A stretch of DNA of 30,476 nucleotides from Priapulus caudatus (taxonomy: Eukaryota; Priapulida; Priapulimorpha; Priapulimorphida; Priapulidae): assembly GCF_000485595.1 (NCBI RefSeq), contig NW_014577180.1, positions 579,096 to 609,571 of the forward strand, given 5' to 3'. Both the position numbers and the translations under genes were made by a program. Under the pieces are notes generated by a model. That model saw nothing but the letters and a program-made list of their open reading frames with translations, had not been told where the DNA came from and searched no databases. Below, piece by piece: positions 21,732 through 30,476 of the stretch; positions within the stretch are counted from its first letter, which is position 1, and each line of letters starts with the position of its first letter.

Positions 21732-24700
21732 GTAACATATGAATACGTGTACGCCTAGTGAGATTAGTTGCTAAACAAAATCCGCGCCTACATGGGAAAA
21801 ATAAACGGGGGCTCTTATCTACCCTACATGAAAACCTGTGTTTTAGCAGTCATGTATTTTTAAAGCATCGTGCAGACGCGGCTACATTGCTAAGGTAATG
21901 ACACCAATTTAGACTTTTGTCACAATATCAATATCCTAGGAGCAGGACGCTGCATATGAACGGTGTTTCCGAAAAACGCGGTTTTAAAATAGCCGCGTTT
22001 CAAAAACACGGGGTTGACTTCGACATGGCACGGACCATCTTTCCTCGTGCAGACATAAACCCGGTGATATATAACTTCTCGTGCAGACGAATATGCAGTT
22101 TTTTGTCGCGTAAACGATCAACCCGGGATATGTTTCTTTGCCCAAGAGAGCATATTAAGTAGTTATTTACGGATTATATAGAAATGTGGGGAGATGTCAT
22201 GAAAAAATTATTCCATTCCTAACCCACGCACCGCATCGATTGTCTGCCAACTACAAATTACGCCGTTTGTGACCCTAAACAGCTCATCTCTGCCCTTCTC
22301 ACAGATTGTTTTCGCGCTCGATCTGGAAGTGAAGCGCGACAGCGATGACGACGGTGCTGCCGCCACCGCGATGCAGGACGCGGGCGCGCATCGTAGGCAT
22401 AGTGACCAAGCGTCATTACGCCTTTGGCGTCAGCAGGGCTTCTACCCTGACCGCAGAGTCGGCCCGAACGGATACAGTACGAAGATTCCCCAGCGAGCAC
22501 GAGCGCATTTCCGGATCCATGACCGGAGGACGAATCCAGCCCGCATCGAGCCAGGATACGGTGACGACTTTCACTTCGGCTTCCTGCACAAGCACACGAC
22601 AACGACCCGGTACCCGTACGTGTACTTCGTGCGCCACACGATACCCTACGATGACCTGTACGACTCGACGCTCACCGACCACTACGTGTTCCACACCGCC
22701 GCCGCCCCGTGTCGCGGGGCGCGCGGCTGCCGCGGAAGCGAAAGTGACAACTACGATTACGGCCGCGACGACTACGCTGACGATTATCGCGGCGGCGCTG
22801 ACTATGATTACGACGGCGGCTACGGTTACGATCAGCACGGAAATGCTGGTTACGTGGATGGGTACGCGCCGCAGGGCGTGGAAGGGGGCGGTGATAGCTA
22901 CGCGGATGGACGTGGAGACGGTGTCTACTCCAGCACAGACCGGAACGACGGGGACTGGCAGTGGGACTACGGCTTGCCTACGGGGCACGGGGACGATGGT
23001 GCGATGTCAGCGCCACCCAACGACATCATAGGTAAGATTTGCGCGCTGTCTCGTTGTGTACTGAGATCATCCGCGTCGGTGTGTAATGATGATATCCGAG
23101 GTGGTAAGCCTATGCATGTGATGGAAGGTATCACAACGATGGTTGGCTCTATTTTTAACCCTAGTGCACTAATCTTATCAGGAGTCTATCAATATTGATA
23201 GACTCCTGATATTATGTTATAACCCTTTAGTTTTGGAAGTTTTATCATAGTCCTAACTTTAGCTCGAATATACCTCTAGAATTGTCCCCACAACAATCTT
23301 GAGAATGGTTCTGACAGTTACGCACAACGGGTGTGATGGTGCACATACTGCGACGCGTTAACTATTGACAATGCACGTGCAGATATACGAACCCACTGTG
23401 ACGGCGCCTACAGAACCGTGCAGGTCGACATCTTGTTTACGGAGAACTTCAGCGGTAAGATCTTCGCTAGTGGTTACTACGGCATCCGGCAATGCTCGGC
23501 GCATGGAGACGGATCCAAGCAACTCAGTTTCGCGCTGCCCATCGACGGCTGCGGCACACAGGAGACTGCCGCCATCGAACAGGTACGTAATGATTGATAT
23601 TGGAAAGGTAACCATGTGATTATTATTAATGAGATTTCAGATAGCCAGTGGTTGATATTGATCAGATATCGAAAGAGTATTCAATGGTTGATAGTGAGGA
23701 GATAATAGGCACGTAATCAGTGTTTGGGTTTGAGGAGATATCAGATTGGTAACTAGTGCTTGATATTGATCAGATATAGATGATATTCAATGGTTGATAT
23801 TTATGAGATAATTGACAGGAGGGTTTGTAGTGGTTGGTATAGGGAGGCAATAAAAGATAACAAATAGTGTGTATAGTGATATAGTGGAAAGGCAAGCAAC
23901 GGCTGATATAGAGGAATAACGAGATAGTAAACAGTGTAGTATTCAGTACATATATAGTATCAATGTCAGAATAGTATAATATCCGAATTAGTATCAATAT
24001 ATTATATCCATCCGAGTTTTGTTTCCTTGAAAAAGACAGTAATCAGTACATGTACTTGTATTTGAATTATATGCAATATAGATTTATTATTAATAATAAT
24101 AATATAAATAATAATAATAGTAATAATGATAATAGTAATATAGAGCTAACAGAAAGGTAAGCAGTGGTTGGTATAGCGAGCTAGAGTGAGGGCAAGCAAT
24201 GATTGCAAGGTATTGCTGAGATAGTTAAAAGGTAGTCAGTGTTTGGTATTGATGGTTATTCAGTAAGTCAAACAGTGATTTGCACTGATTGGATATTAGG
24301 CAGGTAGGAAGTAATTGAAATTAATGCGATATTGAAGAGAGACGCATTGAAAGGTAAGAAGTTACTGACATTTTGTATTGTAAGTGCAGGGAGATTTCTA
24401 TGGATGAGACATCGGCAAGGTAAGCCGTATTTCAGTGCATATACGAGCAGGACTTTGTATAAGTTAGATATAGAGGAATAAACAGACGAGGCGATTGCAA
24501 CCAAAAAACAGTGTTCTGGAGCGAGACCAGCGCGCGGTTTTCTATACATTATAGAAATGCTTACAGAAGATGGTTCGCGCGCAGTTGTAAGCGTAGGCGT
24601 AAGCGGGTGTCAGGTATGTGTCAGATATAAGCTTAATGTAGATCTGCTGTAGGTTAATTATAGTTCAGGTGTAAGTCAGGCGTGAGTCCCGGTTAGTTCA

Positions 24701-26790
24701 GGGTTAGGTCGAGTGTATCTAAGGCGATAGTCACCCTATATTTGCTTGAAAAAATCATTTTATCTTTGTGCTTAATCTTTTTCCTTATATTTTAAAGTAT
24801 ATTAAATAAATATAATTTATATAAAAAATAAAGTTAAAATGATTTTTTCTCCATTACCTATTATTGGGTAACAGTTGTGAAACCGACTTTGTACTAGTTC
24901 ATTTTTCATTCCTCTTATAGCTTTTATTTCTATACTTATATTTAACAGCGAAATTCCACAGCGGTAATTCTTAAAGCGTATGCACACGCCATACTTTCGC
25001 TGCAATGCAACAAAGACATTTGCCTTTAACCGAAAATCGGCCACGTACGCTGATCTAAAACAGAGAATAATTGTTTGCAACACCTAACGTACGAAAAATA
25101 CTACAGCCTGATTGATCAATCATGTACTATTCAAAATAATGACAACACACATCGAAAACGAGTGGCCAGCGAATGAAAAAAAAGCAGTTTCCGACCAATT
25201 TATGGAAAAGCCAGGAATGCTTGTTGCTGTCAGCTCCTTCATGTATCATGCCAGACGGAAGTAAGAGGGCCTTCTATAATTGCAATATCGATATACGGGT
25301 TGTAGGTTGATTGTATATTTTAACATGTAAGCCGCTGTCAACAGACGACGAGCAACATGATACAAAAGAAAATTATAACGTGATATATTTTGAACAGTAA
25401 TCAGCCCTGTACGGTGGACGAAGACAAAAAGGAAATTCAAATGTTTTTGACATGTTCAAAAAATGTCCAGAATACAACAAAAATCAGCCGTGTGCGTTTA
25501 GTTTAAACTAACAATCCAAACTTAGCATGGAGACTAACCAATTCGTTTAGAACAACAGGTGGAATAGGTTTAGATTTAAGTTCCTATAACATATAGTTTG
25601 CATATTAATTATTGTAATTTTAGTTAGTGTTTAGTTAAGGTAGTTAGCGACCTAGTTCAAATTAGTTAACGCATAACGCTATCCTGGTACACCTCGACTC
25701 TAGCGAGACCTTAATTAGGACGTGGTAAACTATTATCATTGCCATCCTTCCTCTTGCGCCTCCTCAGCACACATCATTCGATGGCAACTTTGAGTCTACT
25801 ACGGGCAGCTACGTGTACAGCTATCACAATGCTATCGTCGTCATGGAGGAGGTGAGCTACGGCGTGCTCGCTTCCTACGACCGCCTCTACCCAGTCAGCT
25901 GCGCGATCAGCGACACCGCTAGCGACACTGGCCACGAGCCGGGTAACAACACGACATCGTCGTTAGCGGAGGCACCAGGCGGGTAAGAGTATATTCATCT
26001 GGCGATGACAACCAGTAGCTGTTTTTTATGCGCGTGTGCGTTAACTTATGTGTATACCGACCGATACACTTATATTAAACTAATAACGCGCGTACATTGC
26101 TCGCACGGTCCTTGCCTTTTGAGACCTGGACTCGGTCAACAGTGGTGATGGTGCGATACGAAAATGAGAAGAAACGTCATAGAAATTAATTGCTGTTAAC
26201 TGTTGCTAATTGGTAATGGCACCGCAATTGGGGCAAATCCGAGAATTCCGGAGCAAAATTCTGGAAAGAATTACGTGTGTATGTCAGGTTTAGACGAATA
26301 ATCCCCCACATTTTACCATACCCCTCACCCCTACAGTAGCAATCGGGTAGATTTTGATTACTGTATTAATTTTCTGTTCAAAATACTTTAATCATTTTCA
26401 ACTACGACAAATCTTTGCCACGTAGATGAAAAATGAAGCATGAATACACGAAAGGACAATCCTGATCTTATAGATTCCTCCTAGAGCCGCATTGGTCAGG
26501 GACTTCAAGACACGTCGTGTGTTAAATATTATGTCACTGTCTACTGTAACGTTCAACAATTTCCACTGTAGCCTGTTCATTTTAACGGGAAATTTTTGGA
26601 ATTTAACTGATTTCATGGTTGATGAACCATGATCAGAGTTCGGCAAGGGCGCGCTAAAAACATTTGAAGCCTGTTGATAAATGTCGCGTTACCTGGCATA
26701 TGTCGGACTGATAAAAAAGCTGTACTTTCGTTTACAAATACGTGATCAAGCAGTTGTAGATTTTATGTAATCAGACGTACTTGCGGACCC

Positions 26791-26831
<41 letters not shown>

Positions 26832-28409
26832 ATATATATTATATATATATATGACAGAGCGGCCACCAGCAGACAGCAGGATGGACGGAGTTTGTCTTCC
26901 CGAAATGTCAAGATGAAAGTCGTGTTAGGCCACGATCCTTCGGCTCTGCCAATAGCCGGTCTAGTAGTCGGTGATTACACTTCACTCGTGATATATTATG
27001 CTCAACAATGTAAGTTATGCGTTTCTTAAACATTTAACTCTGAATTTAATGTTGATGTGTTAAATAATAGGCAGACAGGTCGTATGTAGATGGAAATTAT
27101 GGGTATTTGAACCCAAAAAAACACACATCCGTCTATATGTCCTGATATACCCCTCTTGGTTGGGTATTGTGCAGACAAATTCGCCAATTACATTAAACAT
27201 TCATAGTTATAGAAACCTATCAACCCTTATGTATCATCAAGGAATGATCATTGAGAGAGCGACCGAGAGAGGGGGAGAGTGAGAATTAATGAGAACGAGG
27301 AGGATCCGCGAATAGGTAACATACGTAGGGCACATATGTCTCACGCTGTAATATCTCGCCTGTGTGCCGCTGTGGTAATATGTCTCATGTTTTCAGATTC
27401 CAACTTCGACGTGTCGGTTCGCAACTGTTTTGCCCATGACGGCACCGGACACTACAAAGTTGATCTCGTTGATGATAATGGGTGAGTATAATTAACATCA
27501 ATATAATGTATAGAGAATGATTATACACCGAGTTACCACCATGTCACCATGAAATGTTGGTAACAAACAACTGGTAAAGCAACAGCAAGCAACAGCAACC
27601 TCAACCACAACAAAAACAACATAATATTATATTAATTTGTTTTCTACATAGGTGTTCCACGGACCCAGAATATGTGAGTCAGCTATATGTAGAGTCCGCG
27701 CAGTACAGCGGTGAACACAGAATTTACACGACATTTCGTGCCTTTAAGTTTCCTGATCGCCACAACGTCTACTTCCAGTGCCTAGTAGACGTCTGCTACG
27801 GAAAATGTTATAAGGTACTTGACTTGAGAGCCTACACAAGTACGTAATAGCGTGTTCTCGATTTGACTCATTTATCGACGATTTGTCTGTGTAACAAACG
27901 TACAGCACACATATATGAGTTCATTAAATTCATTTTCCTCATGCTTCTATACTGCTTAGCTATTACGTTTCTCGATCATACTGACATGTCTAACTCAACC
28001 CTTACGGCATAAAATAATTTAATTTTGTGATGAATCCAAAATATTAGGTATCTTTATCAAGCACAGCAGATCGGCTGTTGAAACGGTCGGATTAGCAAGA
28101 AGTATTTTGCATTCATCTCAAGAATGGAATACGATTACAACATTTACGATCTCCTCTAACCGGTTCTCTCTGCTCAGAGAGCGTGCACGCCTTACAGTGC
28201 CACACTGCGGCCTCGCCAGGGAGCGCACGATGATTCCCATAGTTTCAACGTACGCGTTAAACGATCTGCAACTGATGGCCGGGTGACGAACGCAGCGCAA
28301 TCCCAGCAAAACACGTCTAGCGCTCTGACGGATGAGTACATGGTAGAACAGGCCGAGCTGTTCCGAGCTCTTACGATCCTGCTTCCGGGAGAAAAACTCC
28401 TTCATGCGG
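21690..28409 (+). CDS. ZP-domain (cuticlin-like) extracellular matrix protein, seven exons, 3' end missing
   Basis: The exon model is 21690-21731, 22305-23031, 23383-23582, 25768-25942, 27397-27481, 27652-27814 and 28178-28409. All junctions are GT-AG, and phases agree throughout (0, 1, 0, 1, 2, 0). They give 541 residues plus one base. The predicted order is a signal peptide (1 to about 20), an acidic D/Y/G-rich region (about 165-256) and a ZP module. ZP-N has C262, C294, C313 and C368. ZP-C has C392, C411, C453, C458, C462 and C467. A furin-type site RVKR (490-493) follows. ZP modules polymerise into extracellular filaments such as cuticle or egg coats. Precursors are cleaved at such a site just upstream of a membrane anchor. 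Here no anchor or stop codon is found before the window ends, so at least one further exon is missing. ZP identity is firm. Exon 1 and the 25942 donor (GTAACA) are the weakest points. No gene name is assigned. Confidence 0.85.
22305..23031 (+). CDS. ZP gene exon 2: acidic D/Y/G-rich region
   Basis: The acceptor is CTGCCCTTCTCACAG and the donor is ATAG|GTAAGA. The exon encodes about 242 residues. The first half is charged and includes RYPYVYFVRHTIPYDDLYD. The second half is low-complexity Asp/Tyr/Gly, with motifs such as YDYGRDDYADDY and DYDYDGGYGYD. The exon is strikingly GC-rich compared with its introns. I recognise no known domain. Tyr-rich acidic stretches could serve cross-linking or mineral or metal binding, but that is speculation. 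Confidence 0.8.
23032..23382 (+). other. ZP gene intron 2 (351 nt)
   Basis: The intron is bounded by GTAAGA and GTGCAG. The phase-1 junction creates an Asp codon at the start of the ZP module (D-IRTHC). It contains the perfect palindrome at 23177-23210. Confidence 0.75.
23177..23210. repeat. Perfect 34-bp palindrome in an intron
   Basis: ATCAGGAGTCTATCAAT is followed immediately by its exact reverse complement. It shares a CAGGAGTNTAT core and a CTCCTGATAT right flank with the hairpin at 11086-11146, so the two may belong to one small foldback family. Confidence 0.9.
23383..23582 (+). CDS. ZP gene exon 3: first part of ZP-N
   Basis: Encodes residues 257-323, with three ZP-N cysteines (C262, C294, C313). 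It shows the family pattern of a first cysteine, a VDILF beta strand, ENFSGKIFASGYYG, and a late DGCGT motif. The acceptor is GTGCAG and the donor is the strong CAG|GTACGT, phase 0. Confidence 0.9.
23583..24290 (+). repeat. Degenerate 36-nt minisatellite at the start of ZP intron 3
   Basis: The motif CAGTGGTTGATATTGATGAGATAT recurs in diverged form. Unit starts are near 23646, 23682, 23718, 23754, 23788, 23828, 23865, 23897 and 23932, a spacing of about 36 nt. Weaker copies run to about 24290 and perhaps 24440. Many units carry a donor-like GGTAAG or GGCAAG, and the first partial unit overlaps the genuine 5' splice site. A short (AAT)n tract lies at about 24088-24130. Confidence 0.7.
24291..25767 (+). 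other. Remainder of ZP gene intron 3
   Basis: AT-rich intron sequence. Open frames on the - strand (24268-24549, 24817-25083, 25246-25440) show no domain and are probably chance. The acceptor is TCCTTCCTCTTGCGCCTCCTCAG, a strong polypyrimidine tract. Confidence 0.6.
25768..25942 (+). CDS. ZP gene exon 4: end of ZP-N
   Basis: Encodes residues 324-381. It includes YVYSYHNAIVV and SYDRLYPVSC, the fourth ZP-N cysteine being C368. Two donors are possible. GTAACA at 25943 keeps phase 1 and joins cleanly to the next exon. GTAAGA at 25984, a better consensus, would put the next exon out of frame into a stop. I therefore chose 25942 despite the weaker match. Confidence 0.8.
25943..27396 (+). other. 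ZP gene intron 4 (1454 nt)
   Basis: AT-rich intron with a (TA)n tract at 26793-26852. It may start later if the donor at 25984 is used with an unseen microexon. A - strand open frame at 26398-26646 is unsupported. The acceptor is TCTCATGTTTTCAG. Confidence 0.6.
26793..26852. repeat. (TA)n microsatellite
   Basis: About 60 bp of TA dinucleotides with a few TT and AA interruptions, inside an intron of the ZP gene. Confidence 0.9.
27397..27481 (+). CDS. ZP gene exon 5: start of ZP-C
   Basis: Encodes residues 382-409 plus two bases, including VRNCFAHDG (C392) and VDLVDDNG. This matches the ZP-C pattern of a cysteine followed by a loop and then LIDxxGC, with the final cysteine supplied by the next exon. 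The donor GG|GTGAGT is phase 2. Confidence 0.88.
27652..27814 (+). CDS. ZP gene exon 6: ZP-C core
   Basis: Completes DDNGC (C411), then encodes RIYTTFRAFKFPD and VYFQCLVDVCYGKCYK (C453, C458, C462). This is the classic C-terminal cysteine cluster of ZP domains. The acceptor is TTTTCTACATAG. The donor AAG|GTACTT (phase 0) keeps the cluster in frame with RAC in the next exon. A downstream GTACGT is a stronger donor in sequence, but its phase does not fit. Confidence 0.88.
28178..28409 (+). CDS. ZP gene exon 7: last ZP cysteine and furin-type site
   Basis: Begins RACTPYS (C467, the last ZP-C cysteine), followed by a linker and RVKR (490-493). After that comes a post-cleavage tail with an ELFRALTILLPG hydrophobic patch. 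The acceptor is GGTTCTCTCTGCTCAG. The donor GCGG|GTGAGA (phase 1) shows that more coding sequence should follow. None is found before 30476. Confidence 0.82.
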
Positions 28410-28499
28410 GTGAGAGAACGCCTATGTTAATTTGTTTAGTTACACGGGTATACTGGGCCGCGCGACAAATTATGACATATGTATGGAAAGCAATCCCCT

Positions 28500-29275
28500 T
28501 CAAAAATCATTTTCAAACATTTCAAATACACAATTTTAAATCAATTTTAAACATTTCAAATTAATTAATAAAAATACAAATTACTTTATATTGTTCGAGA
28601 AATTTAAATTCAAAATTTAAAATCAATTCACAGAATATCAAATCAATTGAATAACTTGCAAATTAATTCACAACTTTTCAAAATAATTGCCTGATATCCA
28701 AATTCCTTTACATCGTTGTAAAAATTCATTTTCTAAACGTGCAATTTATTTTCAAAACAACAAACCAATTTACTAACTTGCAATTTAATTGCGAACATGT
28801 TACATAAACTCACAAATGTTCGAATCTTGCTTCATCACCCTAACAATTGAAATTGTAAGTTTTAAATTAATTTACAGAATATCGAATCAGTTCACTAAGT
28901 TTGGAATTAATTTATTACTTTTAACATTAATCACCAGAAATGTGAATCTAACTGTTGGTTTCAGAATTATTAGGTAACAAACGACAAATGTATAGCTTAA
29001 ATTACAAATTAATCATACAGCTTTCAACACATATATAAATGTATACAATCAAAGAGCTCATTTAACAATCAATTTATGCAACTTCCAATCTATTCAAGAC
29101 CTCTGAAATCACTTACTAACGTTTACAATTTGCCCCCCCCCCCACTCTGTTGTTTTCGGTCCGTGTGCAAAACTATTCAGGAAACTTCGAATCAATTCAT
29201 ATGACTTGCAATCTATTCACTACACTTTCCGAACCAGCCAGCTACAAACTAAACTCCAAATCAATTCATTCTAAA
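28500..29275 (+). repeat. Degenerate AT-rich array with a 20-nt period
   Basis: Units resemble CAAATCAATTCACAACTTG. Consecutive units start at 28639, 28659, 28679 and 28699, exactly 20 nt apart, and further copies at 18-22 nt spacing run to about 29275. Single units are strongly diverged, but the CAAxTxAATT core keeps its phase. The right-hand portion (from 28891) is part of the left arm of the large inverted repeat. Confidence 0.75.
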
Positions 29276-29529
29276 AGTGCCCGGATGCTTCAGCTCGGAT
29301 GGATACGCTATAGTATTGGAGGATCCGATTTTTACCGCCCTGCGGGAAAGATGTGTTTGTTTACAGCTGTACACTGTAGTGACAGTGTTGCCCAAGGAGC
29401 GTTCAGCGTGACATCACGTCCAGGTCACGTGTGTAAACATAGCTCTGCTGGTTGGCAAAAGCGTTCGCCGGCACAGGCACTTGGAACGTCTCAATAAAAT
29501 AAAATAAAGGTAAATAAACACGAAATGTA
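28891..29529 (+). repeat. Large inverted repeat, left arm
   Basis: About 639 bp, matching the reverse complement of 29640-30273 at around 95% identity by eye. The outer part is the 20-nt array and includes a run of 11 C (29133-29143). The inner part is a GC-richer segment (about 29280-29500) with an open frame ending PAQALGTSQ. The spacer to the other arm is 110 bp. Confidence 0.92.
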
Positions 29530-29639
29530 TTCACTACCAAAGTCTTATTATGTTTTTCTACTCTATTTCGCCTATAATCACCTGTAAATGCCGGTCAAAT
29601 GCTCATCTGCAACACACAAGTACACCGCACGCCTTTTCG

Positions 29640-30273
29640 TACATTTCGTGTTTATTTACCTTCTTTTTTTTATTGAGACGTTCCAAGTGCCTGTGCCGGC
29701 GAACGCTTTTGCCAACCAGCAGAGCTATGTTTACACCCGTGACCTGGACGTGACGTCACGCTGAACGCTCCTTTGGCAACACTGTCACTACAGTGTACAG
29801 CTGCTGTAAACAAACACATCTTTCCCGCAGGGTGGTAAAATTCGGATCCTCCAATACTATAGCGTATCCATGCGAGCTGAAGCATCCGGGCACTTTTAGA
29901 ATGAATTGTTTTGGAGTTTGGTTTCTAGTTGGCTGGTTCGGAAAGTGTAGTGAATAGATTGCAAGTCCTATGAATTGATTCAAAGTTTCCTGAATAGATT
30001 TGCACACGGACTGGAAACAACAGAGTGGGCGGCAAATTGTAAACGTTAGTAAGTGATTTCAGAGGTCTTGAATAGATTGGAAGTTGCATAAATTGATTGT
30101 TAAATGAGCTCTTTGATTGTAAACATTTATATATGTTTTGAAAGCTGTATGATTAATTTGTAATTTAAGCTATACATTTGTCGTTTGTTACCTAATAATT
30201 CTGAACCAACAGTTAGATTCGCATTTCTGGTGATTAATGTTAAAAGTAATAAATTAATTTCAAACTTAGTGAA
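29640..30273 (-). repeat. Large inverted repeat, right arm
   Basis: Reverse complement of 28891-29529. Where the left arm has 11 C, this arm has a shorter mixed sequence (GTGGGCGGC). The mirrored open frame (29885-29670) is kept apart from several amino-acid changes and one inserted codon. Confidence 0.92.
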
Positions 30274-30276
30274 GCT

Positions 30277-30421
30277 GAGAGGGTCTATGTCCCCCAGGGT
30301 ACTGCCGGAACGTACTCTGGGTACGGTCCGGTATACCGGAACGTACCCTGGTACTATCTAATATGCCGGACAGTACCTCGCCTACTCCACTAGCGAGTCT
30401 AGGGAGTCGCCTACGCCTACT
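30277..30421. repeat. GC-rich quasi-palindromic block next to telomere-type repeats
   Basis: CCAGGGTAC (30294-30302) pairs with GTACCCTGG (30343-30351), and a perfect 14-bp palindrome, TCCGGTATACCGGA, lies at 30327-30340. GGAACGTAC occurs twice. Further right are GCCTACTCC-type repeats that grade into CCCTAA. It may be subtelomere-like sequence. Confidence 0.55.
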
Positions 30422-30476
30422 CCCTAACCCTAACCCTAACCCTAACCCTAACCCTAACCCTAACCCTAACCCTAAC
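30422..30476 (-). repeat. Telomere-type (CCCTAA)n tract, inverted for a right-hand end
   Basis: About nine perfect CCCTAA units run to the last base. On the + strand, a true right-hand chromosome end should read TTAGGG toward the end. This tract reads CCCTAA. It is therefore either interstitial or the result of an inverted join, and it continues past the window or contig edge. Confidence 0.92.

Noticed and set aside
22345-23031. Open frames of 228 codons (+) and 190 codons (-) over the large ZP exon
   Set aside because: They are out-of-frame shadows of GC-rich exon 2. The frame chosen joins in phase to the ZP-domain exons.
25984-25989. Better-consensus donor GTAAGA downstream of the chosen exon 4 end
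   Set aside because: It gives phase 2, which puts the next ZP exon out of frame and into a stop. GTAACA at 25943 fits the ZP module.
28805-28820. TTCGAATC resembling a tRNA T-arm
   Set aside because: There is no matching acceptor, D-arm or anticodon structure around it. It is part of the 20-nt AT-rich array.
1-30476. CRISPR arrays, operons or bacterial mobile systems
   Set aside because: There is no regular spacer-repeat array. Introns, signal-peptide exons and the gene families are animal-type.

Overview
The window looks like nuclear DNA of a metazoan, most likely an invertebrate. It has interrupted genes with GT-AG introns, AT-rich noncoding DNA full of simple repeats and foldback elements, a Cys-loop ion-channel gene, a ZP-domain (cuticlin-like) gene, and a tract of the animal telomere repeat TTAGGG/CCCTAA at its right edge. 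TTAGGG argues against typical arthropods (TTAGG) and nematodes (TTAGGC). A cuticlin-like ZP protein together with TTAGGG would fit a non-arthropod, non-nematode ecdysozoan such as a priapulid, or a spiralian. I cannot decide this from sequence alone.

Layout. Positions 139-2063 and 8099-10006 are two direct copies of a dispersed repeat of about 1.9 kb. Each carries a nested inverted-repeat element of about 600 bp and ends in a long array of strictly alternating pyrimidine-purine sequence. Between them (4507-5736, + strand) is a broken copy of a Cys-loop chloride-channel gene. The intact, intronless copy is at 16513-17760 on the - strand, so the two are inverted relative to each other, and their shared homology includes the core promoter. 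From 10456 to 15236 there is no convincing gene, but many foldback structures: a cassette of 66-bp palindromes, two other hairpins, a 201-bp tandem duplication and a 657-bp MITE-like element. From 18973 to 20076 there are long microsatellites.

The right third (21690-28409, + strand) is a multi-exon gene that I assembled from splice signals, phase agreement and ZP-domain homology. It has a short signal-peptide exon, a large D/Y/G-rich exon, a complete ten-cysteine ZP module split over five exons, and an RVKR furin-type site. No stop codon or transmembrane exon follows, so the 3' end lies outside the window. Its introns hold a 36-nt minisatellite that abuts the 5' splice site and a perfect 34-bp palindrome. 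Downstream are a degenerate array with a 20-nt period, a large inverted repeat (arms about 635 bp, spacer 110 bp), a GC-rich quasi-palindromic block and nine CCCTAA units. These units are oriented opposite to a true right-hand chromosome end.

The two genes have no obvious functional link. One encodes a predicted plasma-membrane anion-channel subunit, the other a predicted secreted or membrane-anchored extracellular-matrix or cuticle protein. I found no clear evidence of a new multi-gene system. The most unusual material is the repeat architecture, especially at the right edge, and the divergent channel with its decayed inverted copy.
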